Shown: positions 1 to 9,300 of the stretch, one piece after another | How the letters are laid out: every line of letters starts with the position of its first letter | Numbering within the stretch: the first letter of the stretch is position 1 | Source: JANSWY01 sp038525605 | GTDB lineage: Bacteria; Bacteroidota; Bacteroidia; Cytophagales; Cyclobacteriaceae | Length of the DNA: 10,708 nt | Direction of reading: 5' to 3' | NCBI GenBank assembly: GCA_038525605.1 | Contig: JBCBHL010000256.1 | Location: 1 to 10,708, forward strand | Position numbers and translations under genes: made by a program | The notes under the pieces: generated by a model | Seen by the model: only the letters and a program-made list of their open reading frames with translations | What the model was told of the DNA's origin: nothing | Databases searched by the model: none

Positions 1-1310
1 ATAAAATGGGGCGGGTTAAGATATTTAAGTTTGGTATTTTAGTTTTTACAATCAGTTCTGTCCTCTGTGGGTTTTCAGCAAGTATTGAATCTCTCATTGT
101 TTTCAGAACCATTCAGGGTATTGGAGGTGCCTTGATGATTCCCGGAAGCTTATCGATTATTTCGTCCGTGTTTAGTAAAGAAGAAAAAGGAAAAGCAATA
201 GGAACATGGTCAGCTGCTACCACAATAGTGATGATCTGTGGGCCCGTTTTAGGAGGAGCACTCGCCTCAGTAGGCTTGTGGAGGTTCATTTTTTTCATCA
301 ACCTTCCATTAGGGATTATTTCATATTTGATATTGCAATACAGAGTGCCGGAAAGTGTCGTTAAAGGTTCGCCAAAAATAGACTGGCTTGGAGCGATTTT
401 ATTAATTGTCAGTTTATCACTTCAAACCTATGGTTTTCTGGAAATGCCTGAGTCCGGTTTTGATAATCTGTTAGTATCAGGCACAATAATCAGCGGAATT
501 GTCCTCTTTATCCTTTTTATATACGTCGAATATAAGGTAGCGGATCCGATGATTCCATTAGACTTATTTAAAAACAGAACATTTTCCGGAGTGAATCTAT
601 TATCGTTTTTCTTATATGCCGGGCTGGGAGGCATCATGTTGTTTTTCTCACTAAACCTTATCCAGATACAGGGGTATTCCGAGTTACAGGCTGGCCTTAC
701 CTTCTTACCATTTTCATTTTTAATGGTCTTGATGGGCAGAAAAATGGGCTCACTGAAAGATAAATATGGAGCGAGAAACTTTCTGATTTTTGGACCTTTA
801 ATTACTGGTATAGGTATTTTTGGCATGTCTATGATAGAAATGACTGCAGGCCCGGGGGAATACTGGACAACTTACTTTCCCTGGTTCATGATTTTCGCCT
901 TTGGCATGTCAATAACTGTTGTGCCTCTAACCACCATTGTGATGACGAGTGTAGCTGATGAAAAATCGGGCACAGCATCAGGCATTAATAATAGTGTAAC
1001 AAGAATAGCAGGAACCTTTGTAAATGCTTTTGTAGGGGCTTTAGCGGTCTATCTGTTTGTTGGATTTGTCAGTGAAGGCACTACCGTACTTGAACTAACC
1101 GATCTGGTAACGGAGGAAATTATGATGGAGGCAACTAATCTTGGCGAAGCAAAAAGCAATGTAAGCTACCCGGAGCAACTAAGAACACAGGTTGATCAAT
1201 TGTTTGATATCAGTTTTGTCAAAACTTACGGTATTGTAGGGTATATCAGCGCATCGCTGGCGTTTGTATCAAGTTTAATTGCTTTTTTTACAATTAAGAA
1301 TAACCAATAG
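1..1310 (+). CDS. DHA2-type MFS multidrug exporter, 5'-truncated
   Basis: Inner-membrane proton-driven drug or metabolite exporter of the EmrB/QacA (DHA2, 14-helix) type; the substrate cannot be read from sequence. An ATG lies at base 6, but the frame is open to the window edge and reads (D)KMGR, the end of MFS motif A in the loop after helix 2. The true start is therefore upstream and roughly 80-100 residues, helices 1-2, are missing (family length about 500-540). Counting from that ATG: R34 and QGIGGA (motif B) in helix 4; GPVLGG at 79-84 (motif C, antiporter signature) in helix 5; WRFIFFINLPLG at 92-103; the DWLG element at 126-129 before helix 7; PMIPLDLFKNRTF at 181-193; a second motif-A-like GSLKDKYG at 248-255; GTASGINNS at 322-330. 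About twelve hydrophobic segments remain, the last near 408-429, with a long polar loop at about 358-405. The stop is 2 bp before the cyclase gene, implying co-transcription. Family is clear; exact role is not. Confidence 0.93.
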   Translation, partial: KMGRVKIFKFGILVFTISSVLCGFSASIESLIVFRTIQGIGGALMIPGSLSIISSVFSKEEKGKAIGTWSAATTIVMICGPVLGGALASVGLWRFIFFINLPLGIISYLILQYRVPESVVKGSPKIDWLGAILLIVSLSLQTYGFLEMPESGFDNLLVSGTIISGIVLFILFIYVEYKVADPMIPLDLFKNRTFSGVNLLSFFLYAGLGGIMLFFSLNLIQIQGYSELQAGLTFLPFSFLMVLMGRKMGSLKDKYGARNFLIFGPLITGIGIFGMSMIEMTAGPGEYWTTYFPWFMIFAFGMSITVVPLTTIVMTSVADEKSGTASGINNSVTRIAGTFVNAFVGALAVYLFVGFVSEGTTVLELTDLVTEEIMMEATNLGEAKSNVSYPEQLRTQVDQLFDISFVKTYGIVGYISASLAFVSSLIAFFTIKNNQ

Positions 1311-1312
1311 TT

Positions 1313-3244
1313 ATGGCTAAAAGACAACTCAGCGCGATTATGTTTACTGACTTGGCTGGTTACACGGCCATGATGCAGGAAGATGAGTTTAATGCAATCG
1401 GCATTAGATCTGAGCACCGGGAAATTTTGGAGCAGGAAGTTGCTGAGTACAATGGTGAGATTCTACAGTATTACGGTGATGGTGCATTGACTATTTTCAA
1501 TAGTACGATTTCAGCCGCTAATGCTTCCTTATCAATACAAAAGAAGTCGATTGCCAAGAAAATTCCGTTAAGAATAGGAATTCATACCGGAGATGTTGTA
1601 ATCGACGATGAAGGTGTATATGGTGACGGCGTAAACATTGCTTCCAGAATCGAATCTTTTTCAGTGCCAGGCTCTGTTATGATATCGGAAAAGGTATATG
1701 ATGATATTAAGAACCATCAATACTTTAGTCCGCTGCTCATGGGAGAGTTTGATTTAAAAAATGTAAAAAAACCTGTTGAAGTTTATGCCCTGTCAACTGA
1801 AGGCCTCATAGTACCACAAAGGACGGAATTGCAGGGCAAGGTACGGGATCAAATTAAGAGTATTGCCGTCTTACCTTTTATAAACCGTAGCAACGATCCC
1901 GAAAATGAGTACTTTAGTGATGGTATCACAGAAGAGATCATCTCAGCATTGGCCAAAGTAGAAGGACTAAAAGTTATTTCCCGAACTTCTTCATTTGCCT
2001 TCAAAGGGAAAAATCAGGATATTAGAAAAATTGGAAAGGACTTACAGGTACAGTCGATTCTGGAAGGAAGTGTTCGAAAAGCAGGCAACAAAGTCAGGAT
2101 CACTGCTCAGCTCAGCAGCACTTTTGACGGATATGAGTTGTGGTCCGAAAAGTATGACAGACTGTTAGAAGATATTTTTGAATTACAGGATGAAATTGCG
2201 CACAAAATATCAGTTCAATTAAGAGAAAGGCTCGGTACAAACGTCAATGAGCAAGACAATGAAGCGAAGAAAATCGATCCTGAAGCCTTTAATCATTACC
2301 TGAAAGGTTTATTCCATTACAATAAATGGACGCCTGCAGAAGCGGACGTTGCTGTCAATTGCTTCAAGCAGGCAATCGATTTAGTTCCGGAGTTTGACCA
2401 GGCTTATGCAGGCCTGGCACAGTCTTATTCGCTGTTGTCCACAACTGGTTACTTAAATCCCGAAACAGGCTATCAATTATGTGAGTCTTCTGCCAGAAAA
2501 GCGCTGGAGATTAATCCTGCCAATGTATCTGCAATTGTCTCTCTGTCATTTGTGCAGTACTTCTATCGTTGGGATTTTGAGCAAGCTATCAATCTTGCCA
2601 AAAGGTCTTTGATGATCAATCCCCTGTCTCCGGATGGTAACATGGCGATTTCGTTGTACTACATGATTTATAATGATCACCCAGAGGCAATCAAATTCAT
2701 GGAAAAAGCACGGGAAATCGATCCGCTATCGTTGCTGATCAACAGAACCGTGGCTGATACCCATTATTTTAAAAGGGAATATGCTAAAGCGATCCAGGTG
2801 TATAATCAAATGCTTGAAATAGATCCCGGCTTCCTTTCTGCCGTTGAATTTAAAGGGTGGGCCTATTTGATGGATGGTGACTATGACCAGGCAATCTATC
2901 TGTTTAAATCTTTGGATACTAATCAGCAGGTGCATACTGTTAAGCCATTCGTTCAGCTTGGCTATGCGCATGCTATGATGGGAGATTTTGAAACCGCCGA
3001 ATTCTATTTACAACAGCTTATCAATGAAGCTGAAACAAATCCGACAGCAACTTTTGAATTTGATTTTGCCATCTTATATACGGGGTTGCAAAGATTTGAC
3101 CAGGCAATCGAATACCTCAGAAAATGCATGGACAAAAGAATTGGTGCAATGGTTTTTCTACATGTGAGCCCCATATGGGATGACCTACAAAATCACCCGG
3201 AATTTATAAAAATAAAAAAAGAGATTGGCCTGATGAAAGGCTAG
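1313..3244 (+). CDS. Class III adenylate/guanylate cyclase-like protein with TolB-like and TPR domains
   Basis: Predicted cytoplasmic 643-residue signalling protein with no signal peptide or membrane segment. Residues 5-160 form a class III nucleotide cyclase domain: FTDLAGYT (metal ligand D13), YYGDG (second metal ligand D56), RIGIHTGDV (87-95) and VNIASRIE (transition-state N108 and R112). At the positions that usually hold the purine-selecting Lys and Asp it has Q52 and G101, so the product (cAMP, cGMP or none) is uncertain. Residues 181-307 resemble the TolB-N/FlgO-like domain often fused to bacterial cyclases (IAVLPFINRS, FSDGITEEI, ILEGSVRKAG, LWSEKYDR). From about 327 to 640 there are about eight TPR-like helical pairs, marked by recurring AI...A..I(D/N)P, likely for protein binding. 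The ATG is 2 bp after the exporter stop without a Shine-Dalgarno sequence, normal for Bacteroidota. Sharing a transcript with an exporter suggests linked control, which is inference. Domain calls are secure; catalytic activity is not. Confidence 0.93.
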   Translation: MAKRQLSAIMFTDLAGYTAMMQEDEFNAIGIRSEHREILEQEVAEYNGEILQYYGDGALTIFNSTISAANASLSIQKKSIAKKIPLRIGIHTGDVVIDDEGVYGDGVNIASRIESFSVPGSVMISEKVYDDIKNHQYFSPLLMGEFDLKNVKKPVEVYALSTEGLIVPQRTELQGKVRDQIKSIAVLPFINRSNDPENEYFSDGITEEIISALAKVEGLKVISRTSSFAFKGKNQDIRKIGKDLQVQSILEGSVRKAGNKVRITAQLSSTFDGYELWSEKYDRLLEDIFELQDEIAHKISVQLRERLGTNVNEQDNEAKKIDPEAFNHYLKGLFHYNKWTPAEADVAVNCFKQAIDLVPEFDQAYAGLAQSYSLLSTTGYLNPETGYQLCESSARKALEINPANVSAIVSLSFVQYFYRWDFEQAINLAKRSLMINPLSPDGNMAISLYYMIYNDHPEAIKFMEKAREIDPLSLLINRTVADTHYFKREYAKAIQVYNQMLEIDPGFLSAVEFKGWAYLMDGDYDQAIYLFKSLDTNQQVHTVKPFVQLGYAHAMMGDFETAEFYLQQLINEAETNPTATFEFDFAILYTGLQRFDQAIEYLRKCMDKRIGAMVFLHVSPIWDDLQNHPEFIKIKKEIGLMKG

Positions 3245-3259
3245 TGGAGAAGAAGTCCT

Positions 3260-3273
3260 GTGAAAATTTTCAC
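3260..3273. repeat. 14-bp perfect palindrome after the cyclase gene
   Basis: GTGAAAATTTTCAC is its own reverse complement and lies 16 bp after the cyclase stop. As RNA it could form only a 5-bp stem with an AATT loop. No T-run follows on the + strand, so it is not a convincing intrinsic terminator for the exporter-cyclase transcript. It could equally be a protein-binding dyad or chance. Confidence 0.4.
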
Positions 3274-3285
3274 CTGCATCTATGC

Positions 3286-3320
3286 AAAAAAAGGATGATC
3301 CATCATTAGACGAACCATCC
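3286..3320 (-). terminator. Probable intrinsic terminator of the giant surface-protein gene
   Basis: On the - strand, 33 bp after the stop codon of the giant gene, GGATGG (3320-3315) pairs with TCATCC (3298-3293; five Watson-Crick pairs plus one G-T) across a 16-nt loop. Seven T residues follow directly (3292-3286). The location in the gap between convergent genes and the T-run after the stem support termination. The stem is short and the loop long, so efficiency is uncertain. Confidence 0.55.
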
Positions 3321-3353
3321 GTCCTATACTACTAAATAATCATAAGGTCTAAC

Positions 3354-6300
3354 CTATTTCTTGATGAACAACGATTTATTAAGTAGCGCTCCTTTTTGAT
3401 TGGTGATCAATATGATATAAGTTCCTGATTTTAAATGACCTATGTCAAATCTGTTATTTAGATCATTTATATCTGATGCCATGACTGAACTACCAGTCAG
3501 ACCTATGATCTCTATTTTAAGACCTTGTTTTTGATTTTGCTGAATGTTCAATTGATTTTCAGCAGGGTTTGGGAAAATGTTGAAGATAAGTTTAGAGATG
3601 TCTTCTGTGCTATTCACCACTAGTACCTCGAATGATCTGACAACAGCTGAGGCGGCATTAAAATTCTCGTTTCCTTGCTGAGTTGCCTCAACAGTAATTG
3701 AGCCAGGTGCATTTATTAACAATTCATTATCCTCAATACTGGCATCTCCTTCGACCAATGCGAAACTAACAGCCAATCCTGAAGAACTTGTTGCTTCCAG
3801 AATGATGGATTCAACATCCTCCGATACGTCATCAAGTTCCTGGAAAGTGATAATTTGTGAAGCCTTTTGAACAGTGATTTCCCGGCTCACTGATGTATCC
3901 AGATAATCTACATTCCCATCCTGAGATGCCGTAATGATGACATTACCTGCCCCTATTACTGTTGCTGTAGAGCCCTCTATGGAAATGACGGACTCATCCG
4001 AACTGGAAAAGGATACCGGAAGCTGAGCATCTGAGGAAGCCTGTAAAGTGAAACTATCATCCCCAAAAGTAAGCATGCCAATTTCCTCAAACTCAATCGT
4101 TTGAAGGAGTTGAGCTTCGATTGTCAGTATGCCAGAGACAAAATTAAATTCGTAATTGTCATCGCTTCCACCTGATAAGTCAGTTGAATACTCCCCTGCC
4201 TCACTGTTGACATCTGCCAATGTGTTGATACTGGGCTGGTTATCAATATCTGATACATCATCTCCATTGATAAAGCCTTCATAGGAAAATTCCAGTTCGG
4301 GATTTTCTGTGTTTATTCTTTTTACCTGATCTAGGGCAGTTACCGAAAGCTCCGCTTTACTCACTGTTAAGCTTCTGGAGACAGCAGGCGCTTCATTGAA
4401 ATCAACATTTCCTTCCTGCGTAGCTGTTATCTCCACTGTTCCTGCATTTAGTATCGTGACATTATTCCCATCTATTTCAATGATTCCTCCCTGATCTACC
4501 GAAAAAATCACTGGTAATTCTGAATCACTTGAAGCTACCAAACTAAACGAGGAGTCACCATAAGAGGCGTCAGCAATTTCATCAAAAGTTATTCTTTGCT
4601 CCTCTTTTGCGATAACTGTAAGCCTGGCATTACTTAAATTGAAAGTGTAATTGTTGTCAACACCTCCTGAAAGTGTTATTGGGTAACTTCCTACTGTACT
4701 TTCAGTCGTTGCTGTGGTTGTAATCTCCGGTAGCTCATCAAGAACTGAAACGTCATCATTTCCGATAAAACCAGTATAACTAACAGTCAGGTCTGGGTTG
4801 ATGGTCCCGACTCTTTTAGACTGTGCATCAGCAGTTACGGAAAGCGTCGCTTTTCTGACGGTTACATTCAATGATTCATCAGGAGCCGGAGCATAAATAC
4901 TGTTTCCTCCTTGTGATGCTGTAATCGTTGCAGAACCTGCGCCCACTATTGTCAAGGTAGATCCATTGACACTGATGACGTCCTCATCCGAACTTGTTAA
5001 AGTTACTAATAACTCCGATGTAGCAGTGGCATCAAGTACTAAAGGATCATCTCCATAAGTTGGCGAACTGACCGAAGGCACACTGATCGTTTGAGGTAGA
5101 AAATCGAAAATGCTGATTACACCATTCTCGAGCACAAATTCATAGTTATTGTCTAAACCACCTATCACTTCTATTGCATACTCTCCCTCTGTGCTGGAAC
5201 TTGTAGCCGTAGTAGAGACAATAGGGGCTTCATCTAAATCCGATTCATTGTCATTGTTTTGAAAACCGGAGTATGACAAAGTAAGCTCAGGAACTTCTGA
5301 ACCAACCTGCATTACCTGATCATCGGCAGTGACTACCAGTTCTGCTTTACGAATCGTCAGCGTACCATCCGATGATGATATCTCATAATTATTGTCGACT
5401 AATGGAGGAATAGTCAAAGTATATTCCCCCACGTCGCTGAGTGTTGTTGCGGATGTATTTACTGCTGGTGCATCATCAAGGTCCGATTCACTATCTCCAT
5501 TTAAGAAACCGGAATATTGAATTTCAAACCTGGGATTTGCCTGCCCATAAGATTTTTCCTGATCTAATGCAGTTGCTGATAACGCTGCTTTCGTTATCTC
5601 CAAGGTTCCATTTACAGGAATGATTTCATAGTTATTATCCGTTCCCCTTTCAAATGATATATTGTAGTCTCCCACATCAGAAGTCTGACTGGCATCTGTG
5701 ACGGCGTTTAAAGGATTATCAATGACGGATAGGTCTTCTCCACCAACAAAGCCAGTGTAAGTGATTATAAAATCCGGGTTTTGTTCTCCATAAACTTTGG
5801 AATACTCACCAACAGAGGCGTTCAAAGTAGCCTTGTCAATCGTCAGGATACCATTTTCTCTTACGATTTCATAGTTTGTATCAATGACTGCCGAAATAAT
5901 CACCGGGTAAACGCCAGCATCAGAATTCGCATTTGCCGATAGGCTAAAATCAGGAACAGCATCCAGGTTTACGACAGTTTCACCACCCAAAAACCCATCA
6001 TAGGTCAATCCTATTACCGGAAGTTCATCCAGATACGTTTTCGAATAATTGCCGGTTGATACGTTTAGGATAGCCTTATTAATCGTTAGTATCCCATTTT
6101 CTGTTACAATCTCATAGACGTCATCAGCAGCTGCAGCAACAGCAATCGCATATTGGCCTGCGTCACTCAGTGCCCCGGCAGACGTACTAACCATGGGCAT
6201 AGCTGCAAGGCTGCTTACATCGTCTCCACTTAAGAACCCATCATAAGAAAGCGTAAGCACCGGGTTTTCAGATCTGTAAGTCTTTTGTAAATCATTGGCT

Positions 6301-9300
6301 GTAATAGTCAGCAATCGCTTGCCTACTGTGATGTCAAATGTTTCAGAAGCTGGAAAATAAGCTTCGTTACCACCTTGCGTTAATGTAATGGTAGTGGTTC
6401 CAACGCCTGTAATAGTAGCCAGATTACCATTGATTGTCATCACACCACTATTCGAGCTGGTAATCGCGATAGGTAACCCGGAATTAGATGAGGTGATTAA
6501 ATCAAGAGGGGTGTCTCCAAAACGTAATTCACCGGGATCTTCCAGTTGTAATAATTGCTGTCCCCGAGGAGTTGAAAAATCGATAACTACCGAATCAGCC
6601 ATCACATTGCTAACAAAATCTTCACCAACCAGGTATAATTTATAATCGCTTAACGGAGATACATTTCCGACCACAAACTGGAAGACTGAGTCAGCTTTGA
6701 AAATATTCACTCTGCCACTGCTAACTGCAGGTAGATTGCCTCCGTTTTGCCCTGTCACAATTTGATCAATACTTGGCTGAATATCAGAACTATTGACAAC
6801 TGCATAGAAAACTCCTCCTTCCTGATCCAGTCCTGCTGTTACATTAATACTGTTACCGGTGATGTTGCTGCTGGTCGGTTGACCTGCAATAAAAGATGGT
6901 GGGTCGTTGTCCGTCAGGAAATTCCAACCTACATTTCCTTCACTGTCTACGCTATTGTAAGCATTGAAAACGGCCCCACCTCTTCCTTCAATGAGATTCA
7001 TATCTAGATAAGTACCATTGATTGTACCTTCTGTTACCTCTATGATTGAGGTTCTGTTTCCTCCCGGATTAGTATTTCTAAGGAAAATAGGCTGGTTTGG
7101 TGTACCTTGAGCGATGAATTCAGACATTCTAAACCTGGCAATAAATTCAAAAAATACAGTCGCGCCAGGTTCTATTGTTAACGTGTCGAAAGTTGCACCG
7201 TTTAGTCCACTACTATTCAGTCTTACACTAGCATTAGTATTCTCCAGTACGACATTGCCATAGTTGTAATCTCTGTCGGCATTAGAAAATCTGTTATCTA
7301 TGTAAAGAAGTGATCGGTCTTTTATCAGGTCAAATTCGGGAGAATTTCTTCTTGAATTAGTTAATTGACTTACTCTCATTGTCACATCGGACATATCCCA
7401 GACGCCCTGAAATTGACTATTGAAGGTTAACCTGTCGATATCAAAATAATTGCCATTCAATTGATATGATCCTCTGTCATTAATAGTTATCTGCGGCATG
7501 AAAACGCTATCCATGAAATTGAATGTTCCTGAACCAAAAAAATCAAATTGTAAGTCGGAATTGAAACTTCTGTTAGCGTTTGTGGTAATATCCACATCAT
7601 TTTCTGAATTTATTTGAATGTAAGTATCAAACAAACTAAGATCAAAATTCTTGTCAATCGTAAAATCTCCGAAAACTTCCAAACCAAAGTCATCCTGCCC
7701 ATTGGAGAATCCTGCACCTGTCTGGATATCCTCTATGTGCAGTGTTCCCATTGCCGCATCTAGGTCGATTAAGACTGTTTCATTGTCCTGTGCAAATGAG
7801 TTCTCATCAAAGAACACATTGTCAAGGCGCGAAGGTGGCGCATCGTGAAATGAGGTACCACCACTGGATGTTGCCCAATGAAGTGAAGCTTCACTCCAGC
7901 TCCCGGCTCCCCCTACCCAATAGTAATCAAATGAAGGCGGCACGGTAAAAGACCACCCTGTATTATTTCCGTTATCGACTGAAAAGTTTGCCAAATAGGT
8001 TGCTCCTCCCGATCCATGGATATCTTTCAAATCGAGGTAAGTACCTTCAATACTGGCAGCATCAGAAATGAAAGTAGTTTCAACACCAGGTTCGTTCGAC
8101 CTGATTGTGATAGGCGCTGCCCGCTCACCAACAGCAATCAAGTGATCAAAAGCCAGGTTATAGTTGGCTTCTAGTACAAGAGTATTACCGGGATCAATTG
8201 TTAAAGTATCGAATTCAACTGTACCATCGCTCCTATTGGAAGTAAGCAGAAAATCAGAAGTTCCTTTTTGGAAGGTAACATTCCCCAGATTGATGGTCCG
8301 CCCTGTGTTCGCAAGACTTCTGTTAATCAAGATGTCTGATCCTTCTTTTAGAAATGAGTAATCGTTGTTACTTGATATCGTCAATTGTCCCAGATGAATC
8401 TGGCAGTTTGAGATATCAAGAGTACCTGTAAAATTTGAGTTAACCCGAAGGTATTGTGCATCAACATATCGCTCATTAAAATCTATGACAGCATTATTGT
8501 TTATTTCAAATCTGCCTTCTCTGACACTGTCCTGAAAGGTAAAAGGTCCATCACCAAAAAATTTAATCTCATCATCCTCTCCTACAGTTGCGTTTCCATT
8601 CATCGTAATATCAGCTGCTGAACTTGACATGAAGTTGATATCAGTTCTGAAATTATCGAAACTCACTGAACGGGATGCGGTGAATGAACCGTAGACATTA
8701 AACCTGGCAAGAAAATTTACAGCTCTAAAAGTCATGTCAACATCGATATCACTAAAATCAATGTCTTTGCACTCATTTAGTATGGAATTGTTAATGGTGA
8801 CAGAAGAATTGCTGGAAAATGAATTCGCATCAAATATTACATTGTCAAACCTGGTGGGAGGAGTTTGATGGAGCGTCGTTCCACCACTGGTGGTAGCCCA
8901 GTGAGTAGGATCATTCCAGTTGCCTGTATTGCCAACCCAGTAAAAGTCAATTGCTTGCGGAGCAGAAAAATTCCATCCGATATTTCCTCCACCATCGAGA
9001 GAGTTAAGGGCATTGAAGGTTGCTCCGCCGACCGCATGTATATCTTTTATATCAAGATAGTTAGCTTCAATTATACCATTTTCTACACTTATAGAAGCCC
9101 TCTCTCCTGTCGTTTGTGCGTTGAGAGTAATAGGCATTGTTCTGGTCCCTGTTAGCTCAACCAATTCAGTCTCCAGAACCAAACCCGATTGAATCGTAAC
9201 AATCATAAACGGTTCAACAGTGAACGATCGAAAACGAATGCTATCATTGGTTTGTCCCGACACAAACACACTTACCGGATTCAACGAATTGTCAGATAGC

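Noticed and set aside
113..1417. - strand open frames inside the exporter and across its junction with the cyclase gene
   Set aside because: They overlap clear transporter and cyclase coding sequence and show no family features.
2726..2971. 81-codon - strand frame within the TPR region
   Set aside because: Antisense shadow of well-formed TPR coding sequence.
3275..3286. TGCAT-CT-ATGCA dyad as a hairpin
   Set aside because: A two-base loop is too tight for a stable hairpin, and the adjacent A-run is on the wrong strand to terminate + strand transcription.
6388..9155. Several + strand open frames of 60-96 codons inside the giant gene
   Set aside because: They lie antisense to strong repeat-domain coding sequence, have no recognisable motifs and are explained as shadows of the - strand frame.
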